From: Caulobacteraceae bacterium
GTDB taxonomy: Bacteria; Pseudomonadota; Alphaproteobacteria; Caulobacterales; Caulobacteraceae
Reading direction: 5' to 3'
DNA length: 52,223 nt
Assembly (NCBI GenBank): GCA_947478785.1
Contig: CANJXI010000021.1
Span: 1 to 52,223 of the forward strand
Position numbers and translations under genes: made by a program. Of the stretch, positions 25,473 to 34,782 are shown piece by piece (the stretch's first letter is position 1; every line of letters begins with the position of its first letter). The notes below the pieces were generated by a model that was not told the DNA's origin, did not search any database, and worked only from the letters and a program-made list of their open reading frames with translations.

Positions 25473-25832
25473 CTATTGGCGCGACTTGCGCGCCGCATAG
25501 CGCGCGTCGCGCTTGGCCTTGGCTTCGGTTTTGGAAAGCGCCTTACGCTCCTTGCGTTCCCCGCGCTTGGCGTCAAGCGCGGCGTTGGCGACGTCGGCCT
25601 CCGCCTGCTCGGCCGCGGCCTGCGCCTCGGCCCGGGCCTGGACGCTGGCGGCCTTGGCGGTCGCGCGCTCGGCGCGGACGGCGGCCAGCTTGTCTTCGCG
25701 CAAGGTCGCCCGGCTGGCCGACGGCGGCGCGGTGACGTGCGGCTTCGCCTTGAATTTCTCCAGCAGCGCCTTCTTGGCGTCGGCGGCGGATTTCAGCCGC
25801 TCGGCGAATCCGGTTTTCTCAGTCTCGTTCAT
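25473..25832 (-). CDS. DUF6481-family protein
   Basis: A 119-residue protein almost wholly of Ala, Lys, Arg and Glu, predicted as a long charged helix. It begins MNETEKTGFAERLKSAADAK and continues LLEKFKAKP, then ERKERKALSKTEAKAKRDAR and ends RYAARKSRQ. This is the pattern of DUF6481, which in Caulobacterales often lies near cold-shock genes; no csp gene is present here. ATG 25830-25832 is chosen because the frame upstream lacks the composition of the rest. It forms a set of three small minus-strand genes. Confidence 0.8.
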   Translation of the reverse strand: MNETEKTGFAERLKSAADAKKALLEKFKAKPHVTAPPSASRATLREDKLAAVRAERATAKAASVQARAEAQAAAEQAEADVANAALDAKRGERKERKALSKTEAKAKRDARYAARKSRQ

Positions 25833-26080
25833 GGTCGTTGAAAGCTCGGGGATTTCGGGCGGCGCCCTGTGCGGGCGCAGCGGGTGAGAGAGGCGGGAGC
25901 GCGAAGCGTCTCTCAGCTGCCGACAGGCCCGTGACGAGGCCGGCAATACGCCACCCTAACACATCCTGGGCCGATTAGGTGATCGCTGGGTGAGGGCCCA
26001 TATAGGCGGGGTGCGCCATCGGCCGCGACCGTTGCCAAAGCGGTCTATCGCCTCCGATGCGGCGTCCTTCGAGACAAGCC

Positions 26081-26170
26081 ATGTCCCTGCGCTTTGCGGC
26101 CTCGACGCTGTGCGTCGTGGCGGCCGTCTTCGGTCCCGCCGTCTACCGGCTGATACGGCCCGGCGCCTAG
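26081..26170 (+). CDS. Possible 29-residue membrane peptide
   Basis: The frame MSLRFAASTLCVVAAVFGPA then VYRLIRPGA ends with TAG at 26168-26170, immediately before the ATG of the next frame. One hydrophobic segment flanked by Arg would fit a small inner-membrane protein or a signal anchor. The ribosome-binding site is weak (CGAGACAAGCC). Evidence is only size, hydrophobic pattern and the zero-gap neighbour. Confidence 0.35.
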   Translation: MSLRFAASTLCVVAAVFGPAVYRLIRPGA

Positions 26171-26356
26171 ATGGGCATCTTCGACCTGTTCCGCGGCGGG
26201 GCCAGCGACGCGGAAGTCCGGGCCGAGGTCTGGAAACTGGGCGTGCGTCATCACGGCCACGCCCTGGAAGGCGCCCAGGACGAACTGCACGCGCCTGGCC
26301 TGTCGCGCGAACGCGCCGGCCTGCTCCGGGCCTGCGTGCGCCAGCTCCGGTCCTAA
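26171..26356 (+). CDS. 61-residue protein, function unknown
   Basis: The protein begins MGIFDLFRGGASDAEVRAEV and continues KLGVRHHGHALEGAQDELHA and SRERAGLLRACVRQLRS. Its start touches the stop of the 29-residue frame, so the two may be translated in turn. Predicted mostly helical; no family is recognised. It ends four bases into the converging glycosyltransferase gene. Confidence 0.5.
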   Translation: MGIFDLFRGGASDAEVRAEVWKLGVRHHGHALEGAQDELHAPGLSRERAGLLRACVRQLRS

Positions 26357-27108
26357 CCGCCGGGCCGCATCGCCTGGATCAGGCTGCCGGCGTAGGAGGC
26401 CTGACCCACATGGGTCAGGCGGCCCTGCATGTCGGCCCAGATCTCGCCGCCCATATCCCGCCAGCGACGGCAGAAGGCGTAATCCTCCGAGAGGTGCTGC
26501 CGGGTCCCGGGCTCGATCATGGTGTCGAAGACCATCACCGCGGCGGTCATGCCGGGCTCGACGTCGCTCAGGTCCGCGGTGAGTTCGGGATGGGCCGCCG
26601 CCACCCGTTCCAGGGCCGCCCGCGCGATCAGCTGGAAGCCCGTGCCGACGTAGTCCACCTTGGCGATGCCGGCCTCCACCTCCACCGAGGAGTCGGGGGT
26701 CGGGATGAAGCGGACGACATAGCCCACCGCGGCGGCCATCAGGTCGGCGACCCCCGCCTTGGCCGCCACCCGCACCTTCTCCCAGTCGAAGCCCTTCAGC
26801 GGGTAGACCCCGCCGACCAGATCCTTGCCCGCGCCCAGCAGGCGAAAGACGTTGTCCGGCTCGAAGCCTATGTCGGCGTCCACGAAGAACAGGTGGGTGG
26901 CGCGGGCATCGGCCAGGAACCGGGCGGCGAGCCGGCTGCGCGCGCGGGCGATCTGGTCGTCGCTGGGCAGAAGCTCCACGTGCAGGCCGATCCCGCGCGC
27001 CTCGCAGGCCGCCTGCAGCGCCAGCACCGAGCGCAGGTAGAAGATATTGACCAGGCCGCCGTGGCAGGGCGTGGCCAGGTAGAGGAAGGGCTTGGGCTCG
27101 GCCGTCAT
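26353..27108 (-). CDS. GT-A type glycosyltransferase-like protein
   Basis: A 251-residue soluble protein with a nucleotide-sugar fold. FLYLATPCHGGLVNIFYLRS opens it, then HLFFVDADIGFEPDN gives the metal-binding DxD (D77, D79), then VGGVYPLKGF, DYVGTGFQLIARAALERV and SEDYAFCRRWRDMGGEIWAD. The shape matches bacterial proteins annotated as glycosyltransferase family 2-like, often linked to surface polysaccharide. It overlaps the demethylase gene by four bases. The acceptor is unknown. Confidence 0.75.
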   Translation of the reverse strand: MTAEPKPFLYLATPCHGGLVNIFYLRSVLALQAACEARGIGLHVELLPSDDQIARARSRLAARFLADARATHLFFVDADIGFEPDNVFRLLGAGKDLVGGVYPLKGFDWEKVRVAAKAGVADLMAAAVGYVVRFIPTPDSSVEVEAGIAKVDYVGTGFQLIARAALERVAAAHPELTADLSDVEPGMTAAVMVFDTMIEPGTRQHLSEDYAFCRRWRDMGGEIWADMQGRLTHVGQASYAGSLIQAMRPGG

Positions 27109-27917
27109 GTCTCCGCCTTTCGGAGGAAACCCTCGACCAGACCGTCGTAGAGGTCAAAGCGCTTGTAGGCGCGCAGGTCGGGATCGGCGGAACGCCAGGC
27201 CCGCGCGAAGGCGGCCAGCCGCGCGGGATCGCCCGCCAGGCTTTCGAGGGGGGCCAGCCACACGCGGATAGTGAACAGCGCCGCGCCGGTCGCCGGCAGT
27301 CGCCGCACCGTCTGCCGCTCGACCCGCAGGTTGAGGAGCCGGCCGGCCCGCTCCGGATCGATCCCGCCGATGCCGGCGCGGATCGGCGCCGAGGCGGGCG
27401 TGTGCAGCGCGGCCGAGTTCAGCACCGTCCAGTTGCGCCGCTCCAGCACCAGGCCGGGGCGCAGCCCGTCGAAGATCCGCTGGACGCGGGCCAGGAACCG
27501 CTCGGCGAAGCCGGTGACCGGACCATGCAGTTCGGCCAGGCTCTTGCCGATCGCAGCCTCGGCCGTGAAGAAGCTGCCCGCGCAGAGCGAGAGCGCCGTC
27601 AGCCGCCACTGGCCGTCGCGGGTCTCCAGCAGGCACAGGTCGTCGGGCACGCGCCGGGCCGCGGCGTAGAGCGGCGGCAGGTCTCCTCGCGCCGGCGCCG
27701 GACCCAGCGCATCGTCGATCAGCGCCAGGACCTCGGCCTGTCCGGCCCGCGATCCGGGGGCCTCGGCCCAGACCAGCGCCCGGCTGGCGGCGAACAACGG
27801 GTCCTTGCGCGCCGCCGGATCGGCCTCGCCGCCCTCCAGCCAGCAGGCCGGCGCGATGGGCTTCAGGCCGATGGTGAACTCGGCCGCCTCCTCCCACGGA
27901 CGGTGGCGCGGGATCAT
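27105..27917 (-). CDS. Heme-dependent oxidative N-demethylase family protein (DUF3445)
   Basis: A 270-residue cytosolic protein. FTIGLKPIAPACWLE at the start, LCLLETRDGQWRLTALSLCAGSFF in the middle and LERRNWTVLNSAALHTP then NLRVERQTVRRLPATGAALFTI are typical of DUF3445, a family related to the heme subunit of dimethylamine monooxygenase and other N-demethylating enzymes. Its true substrate is unknown. It overlaps both neighbours by four bases, the glycosyltransferase downstream and the VanZ gene upstream, so the three are translated together. Confidence 0.75.
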   Translation of the reverse strand: MIPRHRPWEEAAEFTIGLKPIAPACWLEGGEADPAARKDPLFAASRALVWAEAPGSRAGQAEVLALIDDALGPAPARGDLPPLYAAARRVPDDLCLLETRDGQWRLTALSLCAGSFFTAEAAIGKSLAELHGPVTGFAERFLARVQRIFDGLRPGLVLERRNWTVLNSAALHTPASAPIRAGIGGIDPERAGRLLNLRVERQTVRRLPATGAALFTIRVWLAPLESLAGDPARLAAFARAWRSADPDLRAYKRFDLYDGLVEGFLRKAET

Positions 27918-28276
27918 CGTCGGCGGGAGCCCAGCAGGACGATCGCGAAATAGCCCAGGAAGGCCACGCTGATCCCGACGCTGTCGGCGGCCACGTCATG
28001 CCAGTCCGCGTCGCGGCCGAAACCCATGAAGTATTGCAACACCTCCACCAGCACGCCGAAGCCGAAGGCGTAGGTGGCGATGGCGCGCGGGCGCCGCGGG
28101 CTGAGGATCAGGCCCGTGGCCGTCAGCACGAACCAGGCGATCGCGTGCTCCTCCTTGTCCCACAGCGATACCTTCGGAAGATCGGCGCTTGGCGCCAGGC
28201 ACAGGTAGAGCAGGATCGCGGTGGCCAGGGCATAGAGCGCGAGCCGCAGCGGGCGGGGCAGTCGGTCGAGGTGCAT
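27914..28276 (-). CDS. VanZ-family membrane protein
   Basis: A 120-residue protein with about four hydrophobic segments (LALYALATAILLYLCLAPSA, then IAWFVLTATGLIL, TYAFGFGVLVEVLQYFMGFG and VGISVAFLGYFAIVLL). The sequence WDKEEHAIAWF and then FGRDADWHDVAADSVG is typical of VanZ-like proteins, named after a teicoplanin-resistance protein but mostly of unknown role. ATG 28274-28276 begins the hydrophobic domain; earlier in-frame codons are antisense to the HAD gene. It heads a three-gene overlapping operon and is divergent from the HAD gene. Confidence 0.8.
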   Translation of the reverse strand: MHLDRLPRPLRLALYALATAILLYLCLAPSADLPKVSLWDKEEHAIAWFVLTATGLILSPRRPRAIATYAFGFGVLVEVLQYFMGFGRDADWHDVAADSVGISVAFLGYFAIVLLGSRRR

Positions 28277-28333
28277 GCCCCTTACTTGCACACACCGCGC
28301 CGCCTCTCTAGCGTCCGCGGCCTGGAGCGTGGC

Positions 28334-28993
28334 ATGGCGGTCGAGGCGGTGATCTGGGACTTCGGCGGGGTGTTCACCACCTCGCCCTTCGAGGCGTTCA
28401 ACCGCCTGGAAGCCGAGCGCGGCCTGCCCAGGGACCTGATCCGCCGGATCAACACCGCCAATCCCGACGCCAACGCCTGGGCGCTGTTCGAGCAGGACAA
28501 GGTGGACGCGGCCGAGTTCGACCGGCTGTTCCTGGCGGAGTCCACGGCGCTTGGGCATCCGCTGCGCGGCGCCGACGTCCTGCCCCTACTCTCGGGCGCG
28601 CTCAGGCCCCGGATGGTGGCGGCGCTGCGGATCTGCAAACAGCGCTTCAAGGTCGGCTGCATCACCAACAACATGGCCTCCCACCACAGCCCCGGGGGAG
28701 ACGAGGCCCAGCGGGCGGCGGGCGCCATGGGCCAGGTCATGCCGCTGTTCGACGCGGTCATCGAAAGCTGCAAGGCGGGCGTCCGCAAGCCCGACCCGAG
28801 GATCTACCTGATGATGTGCGAGCGCCTGGCGGTGAGGCCGGAGGCCTGCGTCTACCTCGACGACCTCGGCATCAACTGCAAGCCGGCCGCGGCGCTCGGC
28901 ATGACGGCGATCAAGGTGACGGGCGTCTACCAGGCGCTGGCCGAGCTGGCGAAGGCCACGGGGCTGACGTTCGAGATGGAGGAAACCGCATGA
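28334..28993 (+). CDS. HAD-IA family hydrolase (epoxide-hydrolase-N-like)
   Basis: A 219-residue haloacid-dehalogenase-fold protein. The nucleophile loop is [12 protein letters not shown] with D9; the second Asp of the usual DxD is Gly, as in the subfamily related to the N-terminal domain of soluble epoxide hydrolase. Motif II (GCITNNMAS), the Lys of motif III ([13 protein letters not shown]) and motif IV ([23 protein letters not shown]) are present. It probably acts on a small phosphoester or halogenated acid. ATG 28334 is preceded by CTGGAGCGTGGC. Its stop overlaps the next start (ATGA). Confidence 0.85.
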   Translation: MAVEAVIWDFGGVFTTSPFEAFNRLEAERGLPRDLIRRINTANPDANAWALFEQDKVDAAEFDRLFLAESTALGHPLRGADVLPLLSGALRPRMVAALRICKQRFKVGCITNNMASHHSPGGDEAQRAAGAMGQVMPLFDAVIESCKAGVRKPDPRIYLMMCERLAVRPEACVYLDDLGINCKPAAALGMTAIKVTGVYQALAELAKATGLTFEMEETA

Positions 28994-29292
28994 GCCGACC
29001 TTCCAGGATCGGGCCCGCCGAGGCCCTGCGACACCTGCCCCGGTGGACGGCCGCGAAGGGGGAGCGCGAGGCCATCCAACGCACCTTCCGGTTCGCCGAC
29101 TTCAACGCGGCCTTCGGCTTCATGACGCGGGCGGCGCTGATGGCCGACAAGCTCGACCACCATCCGGAATGGTCCAACGTCTACAACCGGGTCGAGGTGA
29201 CGCTGACGACGCACGACGCGGGCGGCGTGACTGACCTGGACGTGAAGCTGGCCGCGTTCATGGACGCGGCGGCGGGGGAGAAGGAAAGCTAG
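28990..29292 (+). CDS. phhB: 4a-hydroxytetrahydrobiopterin dehydratase
   Basis: A 100-residue pterin-4a-carbinolamine dehydratase, which recycles the tetrahydropterin cofactor of aromatic amino-acid hydroxylases. The family pattern is clear: [21 protein letters not shown], then K-L-D-H57-H58-P-E-W and later H75 with a final D ([13 protein letters not shown]). No phenylalanine hydroxylase gene is nearby. Proteins of this family without a hydroxylase partner are known in bacteria, so its substrate could differ. It overlaps the HAD gene upstream by four bases; the SDR gene starts two bases past its stop. Confidence 0.92.
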   Translation: MSRPSRIGPAEALRHLPRWTAAKGEREAIQRTFRFADFNAAFGFMTRAALMADKLDHHPEWSNVYNRVEVTLTTHDAGGVTDLDVKLAAFMDAAAGEKES

Positions 29293-29294
29293 CC

Positions 29295-30071
29295 ATGCCG
29301 GGACGGGTCGCGGGCAAGAAGGCCTTCATCACCGGCGCCGCCCAGGGGTTGGGCGCGGCCATGGCCCGGGCGCTGGCGGCCGAGGGCGCCAAGGTGTCCC
29401 TGGCCGACATCAACATCGAGGGCGCGCGCGCGGTCGCCGCCGAGATCGACGCGGCCCACGGCGAGGGAACGGCCTTCGCCTTCCCGCTGGACGTGACCCG
29501 GGAGGATCAGTGGATCTTCGCCCTGGAGGAGGCCGACGAGGCCATGGGCGGCATCTCGGTGCTGATCAACAGCGCGGGCGTCACCCGCGGCGGCGACATC
29601 GAGAGCCTCAGCCTCGAGGACTGGAAGCTGGTGATGAGCGTAAACGTCGACTCGGTCTTCCTGGGGACCAAGCATGCGCTGAAGTACATGCGCGCCAACC
29701 AGCCGGGCTCGATCATCAACATCTCGTCGATCGCCGGCCTGATCGCGGCGCACAATTCGCCGGCCTACAACGCCTCCAAGGCCGGCGTCTGGCTGCTGTC
29801 GAAGGGCATCGCCCTGCACTGCGCCAAGCAGGGGCTGGATATCCGGTCCAACACTATCCACCCGACCTTCATCGACACCCCGATCCTGGATCCCCTGCGC
29901 CAGCGCTTCGGCAAGGAAGCCGCCGAGTCAAAGCTCGGGCGGCAAATCCCGCTGGGCCACATCGGCGAGCCCGACGACATCGCCAACGCTGCCCTCTACC
30001 TGGCCAGCGACGAGAGCAAGTTCATGACCGGGGCCGAGCTCAAGCTCGACGGCGGCATTTCGGCGATGTGA
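29295..30071 (+). CDS. Short-chain dehydrogenase/reductase
   Basis: A 258-residue classical SDR that uses NAD(H), judged by the Asp-rich turn SLADIN after the second strand. The cofactor motif TGAAQGLGAAMA (G14, G18, G20), NSAGV (near residue 92), S145 and Y158-x3-K162 (PAYNASKAG) are in place. The C-terminal GEPDDIANAALYLASDESKFMTGAELKLDGG is standard. It resembles cyclohexanol- and 3-hydroxysteroid-type dehydrogenases, but the substrate cannot be read out. It is the third gene of a tight plus-strand operon with the HAD and pterin genes. Confidence 0.88.
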   Translation: MPGRVAGKKAFITGAAQGLGAAMARALAAEGAKVSLADINIEGARAVAAEIDAAHGEGTAFAFPLDVTREDQWIFALEEADEAMGGISVLINSAGVTRGGDIESLSLEDWKLVMSVNVDSVFLGTKHALKYMRANQPGSIINISSIAGLIAAHNSPAYNASKAGVWLLSKGIALHCAKQGLDIRSNTIHPTFIDTPILDPLRQRFGKEAAESKLGRQIPLGHIGEPDDIANAALYLASDESKFMTGAELKLDGGISAM

Positions 30072-30077
30072 GCCTCT

Positions 30078-30175
30078 TGTCCTCCCCCAGCGCGAAGCGC
30101 GATCCGGAGGAGGTGGCGCGAAGCGACGGAGGTGGCGGAATGACAGCTCCCCCTGTGGAGGAGCGCCAGGCCAGG
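30078..30175. repeat. GC-rich intergenic repeat with AGCGCGAAGCGC and CTCC units
   Basis: Between two converging genes lies CCTCCCCCAGCGCGAAGCGC, then two copies of GGAGGTGGCG (around GCGAAGCGAC) and CAGCTCCCCCTGTGGAGGAGC. The units pair with each other and belong to the same palindromic class found at other gene ends here. No coding potential is apparent. Confidence 0.5.
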
Positions 30176-30178
30176 CCC

Positions 30179-30577
30179 TCAGCTCGCCATGATCGCGCCC
30201 AGCAGCAGGCGGGCGCCCTTTCGGCCGAGCACCGCGTCGGTCTGGCGCTGCAGGGCCATGCCGAGGAAGTCGACGCTGGGCGGCTGGCCCGGCGGCAGTC
30301 CGGCGGCATAGCTCTGCACGGTCTGCACATAGGCCGCCCGCAGCCGAGGGAGCGACAGGTTGGCGAACTCGCGGAGCTTGGCGTCGGGGATGTCGAGGCC
30401 GCATTCGACGGTCAGCACGCCGCGCCGGCCGCCCGAGCGGTTGGTCGTGCCGACCAGTGTGTTGATCTGGATGAATGTGGCCCCGCCGGCCTTCTTCTTT
30501 TTCTCCTCCTCCGCCAGGGCGCCGGCCGGCAAGGCGGCGATGAGGGCGGTCAGGGCGAGGAAGGCGCGGCGTCGCAT
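30179..30577 (-). CDS. Exported protein, function unknown
   Basis: A 132-residue protein with a signal peptide (MRRRAFLALTALIAALPAGA, cleavage after LAE region), followed by a Lys/Glu run (EEEKKKKAGG). The mature domain (FIQINTLVGTTNRSGGRRGV, then TVECGLDIPDAKLREFANLS, PRLRAAYVQTVQSYAAGLPP, then RQTDAVLGRKGARLLLGAIM) alternates strands and helices in a way that recalls FliL-type domains. Similar Caulobacterales proteins are annotated only as Tat/Sec-exported unknowns. It is convergent with the SDR gene and divergent from pseB. Confidence 0.7.
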   Translation of the reverse strand: MRRRAFLALTALIAALPAGALAEEEKKKKAGGATFIQINTLVGTTNRSGGRRGVLTVECGLDIPDAKLREFANLSLPRLRAAYVQTVQSYAAGLPPGQPPSVDFLGMALQRQTDAVLGRKGARLLLGAIMAS

Positions 30578-30640
30578 GGCTCGATCTGACGCCCTTATGG
30601 TTAGCGGTCTCTTTACGCGGGCGTAGGACACTCCGGGTAA

Positions 30641-31723
<1,083 letters not shown>

Positions 31724-31724
31724 G

Positions 31725-32885
31725 ATGGCCCCGCCGGTCCTGCCCTATGGCCGCCAGACCATCGAGGACGATGATATCGCCGCCGTCGTCGCCGCCCTGA
31801 GGGCCGACTTCCTGACCACCGGCCCGATGGTCGAGGCGTTCGAGGACGCGTTCGCCGCCAAGGTGGGCGCGCGCCACGCCGTGGCCTGCGCCAACGGCAC
31901 GGCGGCCCTGCACCTGGCGATGCTGGCGCTCCGGGTGAAGGAAGGCGAGGCGGTGATCGTCCCGTCGGTCACCTTCCTGGCGACCGCCAACTGCGCCCGC
32001 TACGTGGGCGCCGAGGTGGTGTTCGCCGACGTCGATCCGCGGAGCGGGCTGATGACGCCGGGCACCCTGGCCGAAGCCATGGGCCGGCTGGACGGGCGAG
32101 CCCTGCGGGCGGTGATGCCGGTCCACCTGCGCGGACAGGCGGCCGACCTGCCTGGCCTGGCGTCCCTGGCCGCCAGGGCCGGCGCCGTGCTGGTGGAAGA
32201 TGCGCCGCACGCGCTCGGAACGACGATGAACTTCGGCGATCTGACGGAAATGGTCGGCGATGTGCGTCATTCGGCCATGGCGACCTTCTCGTTCCACCCG
32301 GTGAAGACCATCGCCACCGGCGAGGGTGGCATGGTCACGACCAACGATCCGGACCTCGCCCGGCGCCTGAAGACCCTGCGTAGCCATGGCATGGTGCGCC
32401 CGGACGGCGGCGAGCCCTGGTGGTATGAGATGCCCGAGCCGGGCTTCAACTACCGGCTGCCCGACATCCTCTGCGCGCTGGGGCTCTCGCAGCTGGGCAA
32501 GCTCGACCGGTTCGCGGGGCGGCGGCGCGCGCTGGCCAAGGCCTACGAAACCGCCCTCGCGCCGCTAGCGCCCCTCGTCCAGCGCGCGGCCCAGCCGGCC
32601 TGGAGCGATCCGGTGCTGCACCTGATGTGCGTGCTGATCGACTTCGCGGCGGCGGGCCGCACCCGCGCCGAGGTCATGGGCCGCCTGCTCGAGCGCGGGG
32701 TCGGCAGCCAGGTCCACTACATCCCCGTCCACCGCCAGCCCTACTACCGGGAACGCTACGGCGTGCTCCACCTGCCGGGCGCGGAGGCCTGGTACGACCG
32801 CTGCCTGTCGCTGCCGCTCTATCCCGGCATGGCCGACGGGGACGTGGCCAGGGTCGCCGACGCGCTGGCCGACGCGCTGGGCTGA
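31725..32885 (+). CDS. pseC: UDP-4-amino-4,6-dideoxy-N-acetyl-beta-L-altrosamine transaminase
   Basis: The 386-residue PLP aminotransferase of the DegT/DnrJ/EryC1 family (FlmB in Caulobacter) that acts on the PseB product. It has VACANGTAALHLAMLAL (phosphate-binding region), VPVTFLATAN-like VPSVTFLATANCARY, EDAPHALG with the ring-stacking Asp, SFHPVKTIATGEGGM with the Lys that holds PLP, and FNYRLPDILCALGLSQL. ATG 31725 follows the pseB stop by one base with AGG just before. The rest of the pathway (pseH, pseG, pseI, pseF) is not in the window. Confidence 0.92.
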   Translation: MAPPVLPYGRQTIEDDDIAAVVAALRADFLTTGPMVEAFEDAFAAKVGARHAVACANGTAALHLAMLALRVKEGEAVIVPSVTFLATANCARYVGAEVVFADVDPRSGLMTPGTLAEAMGRLDGRALRAVMPVHLRGQAADLPGLASLAARAGAVLVEDAPHALGTTMNFGDLTEMVGDVRHSAMATFSFHPVKTIATGEGGMVTTNDPDLARRLKTLRSHGMVRPDGGEPWWYEMPEPGFNYRLPDILCALGLSQLGKLDRFAGRRRALAKAYETALAPLAPLVQRAAQPAWSDPVLHLMCVLIDFAAAGRTRAEVMGRLLERGVGSQVHYIPVHRQPYYRERYGVLHLPGAEAWYDRCLSLPLYPGMADGDVARVADALADALG

Positions 32886-32895
32886 ATCCCAGCTG

Positions 32896-32926
32896 TTCCT
32901 CCCCTTCGGTGGAGGAATCGCCTTTT
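32896..32926 (+). terminator. Probable terminator of pseB-pseC
   Basis: TTCCTCC pairs with GGAGGAA around CCTTCGGT, followed within a few bases by CCTTTT. It lies 11 bases after the pseC stop and 7 before the end of the converging gene. It also belongs to the TTCCTCCC-type palindromes of the region. The T run is short. Confidence 0.55.
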
Positions 32927-32932
32927 CAGGGT

Positions 32933-34645
32933 TCAGGCGGCCTTTGCGGCCAGTTGCACCAGGTCGCGGAAGGCTTCCATCTTTTCGGGGGAGTCGGCCA
33001 GTTCGGCGCGGATGGAGTCGTCGCGGGCGAGCTTCATGGCCGCGGCCCGGGCGCGGTCGGCGGCGGGGCCCAGCGGGGCGCTGTCGCCGCTGGCGAGCTT
33101 GAGCAGCATGGCCAGCCGGGTGAGCGCCGGGGCCGGGGCGCGGAGCACCTGGGTCACCAGCCTGGCGTCGGCCTCGACCAGGCCGCCGATCTCGCCGAGC
33201 TTGGCCTGGATCGGCCCGAAGTCCTCCACCACCAGGCCGCAGCGGGCGGCCGAACGCTGCAGGCCGGCCAGGGCGCCGAGCCGGGCGCGGGCGTCGTCGG
33301 CCGTGTCGCGCAGTTCGGTCTCGAAGCGCAGCGTGGTGATCACCGCCCGCAGCCAGCGGCCGGCCTGGCGCTTGTTGGCCTCGCCGATGACGTTCTCCGT
33401 CAGCCAGAGCAGCGCCTCGACCTCGCCCACGCCGGTGCGGTCCTTGCCCAGGTAGGCTTCCACGAAGTCGCCGGTGACCAGCATCCGCGACCGCGCCGAG
33501 AAGGCCGCCTGGACGTCGTCGATCGGCAGCAGCGCGCCGGAGGCGGCCGAGAGCGCCATGGCCAGGCCGCGGAGCAGCACGATCTCGCCGGCCGCGTCGC
33601 TGGGGCAGAGCCGGCGGTGGCCGTTCAGCTCGCGCAGGATCCGCCGGCCGATGGCCGCGCGGACGTCCATGAAGTCGTCGGTGGCCAGCCAGTGGGACAG
33701 CCGCTGGGCGCATTCCGACAGCGTCGGCATCACCTTGGCGACCGAGGGCTCCATCTCCACCAGGTTGTCGATGATGGTGGCGGCGGCCAGCCGGGTCATG
33801 GCGGCCAGTTCGCCGCCCAGGTCGCCGTTGCGCCCGAGGATCTCGCCGAGGCCGGGCTTGGCGCCCAGGATCTCGGCCAGCGGCTGGGTGATGGTGGCGA
33901 TGGCCAGCGTGCGGGCGGCGCCCGGCGGCGGCGCCTGGTCGGCCAGGCCGATCAGCAGTTCGACCTTCTCCGACCAGGTCTTGGCGGGCGCGAGCGCGCG
34001 GGCCACGGCGGCGCCCAGCAGGTAGGCGCCCTCGGGATGCTTGGCGAGCCGGGCGGCGCAGAGCGCGAAATCCTCCCGGGCGAGGTCGGGCAGCACGCCG
34101 CGGGCATGATCGCGCATCACCCGCTCGACGGCCTGCTCCACCAGGGCGTGGAAGTGGCGGATCATGTCGTGCAGCGTGCGCTGGCGGGCATGCGATTCCG
34201 GAATGGCGATCTTCTGGACGGCGTGCTGCAGGTCGACGCCCGCCGCCTCCAGGTGCTCGATCAGGTCGGCGCGATGCAGCAGCTCGAAGGGCGTCGCCTG
34301 ATTGTGGGCCAGCCAGCCCTCCAGCACCCGGCCGATCCGCTCTCGGGCGTGGCAGGTGTAGAGATCCTGGGGCGAGGCGCAGAGCGGCTCGTCCGGCTCG
34401 GGCGGCTTGGGCTTCTTGCCGGTGTCCTTCTCGCCGGTGTTGAGGATGGTGAGCGCGCGGAACTCGCCCGTGGCTTCGTCGAGGGTCTCCTTGGTCACCT
34501 TGGCCGAGACCGCGCCGCCCTCGCGGATCACGTCGTGCGCCGTGCTGACGGCGAGCGCGCGCGTCTCCGTCGCCATCTCCAGCGTCCAGCTCGCGCCGGG
34601 GCGCTTGCGGACATAGACCTCGAAATGTACCCGCGCGCCGTCCAT
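32933..34645 (-). CDS. 570-residue conserved-looking protein, function unknown
   Basis: A long, plausible protein. An N-terminal beta-rich part (MDGARVHFEVYVRKRPGASW, then TLEMATETRALAVSTAHDVI) ends near residue 75 and leads through a Lys/Pro linker (TGKKPKPPEPDE) into a wholly helical region of about 470 residues rich in Ala, Leu and Arg. I see no catalytic motif, signal peptide or membrane segment. The N-terminus looks like a small binding domain, and the remainder like a helical solenoid. It is divergent from chvI, with 137 bases between. I do not recognise the family. Confidence 0.7.
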   Translation of the reverse strand: MDGARVHFEVYVRKRPGASWTLEMATETRALAVSTAHDVIREGGAVSAKVTKETLDEATGEFRALTILNTGEKDTGKKPKPPEPDEPLCASPQDLYTCHARERIGRVLEGWLAHNQATPFELLHRADLIEHLEAAGVDLQHAVQKIAIPESHARQRTLHDMIRHFHALVEQAVERVMRDHARGVLPDLAREDFALCAARLAKHPEGAYLLGAAVARALAPAKTWSEKVELLIGLADQAPPPGAARTLAIATITQPLAEILGAKPGLGEILGRNGDLGGELAAMTRLAAATIIDNLVEMEPSVAKVMPTLSECAQRLSHWLATDDFMDVRAAIGRRILRELNGHRRLCPSDAAGEIVLLRGLAMALSAASGALLPIDDVQAAFSARSRMLVTGDFVEAYLGKDRTGVGEVEALLWLTENVIGEANKRQAGRWLRAVITTLRFETELRDTADDARARLGALAGLQRSAARCGLVVEDFGPIQAKLGEIGGLVEADARLVTQVLRAPAPALTRLAMLLKLASGDSAPLGPAADRARAAAMKLARDDSIRAELADSPEKMEAFRDLVQLAAKAA

Positions 34646-34685
34646 ATAGGGATCTCCCGACGCCGGGAGTGTGCTCCAACAACCT

Positions 34686-34701
34686 TTAAGCCCGCGTAAC
34701 C
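34686..34701. promoter_or_regulatory. TTAA-N7-TAACC box upstream of chvI
   Basis: TTAAGCCCGCGTAACC lies 81 bases before the chvI start, in the divergent spacer. The same 16-base pattern, with three differences, lies upstream of the LolA-like gene at 48160-48175. It is close to, but not a full match for, the CtrA consensus TTAA-N7-TTAA of Caulobacterales. Confidence 0.35.
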
Positions 34702-34782
34702 CTGCCCAGCCAACGCCCCATTGAGGCCACGGACACGGGCGACTAGCCTCCAGAACCGCTGCAAGGAGACGTTGGACTCAAG

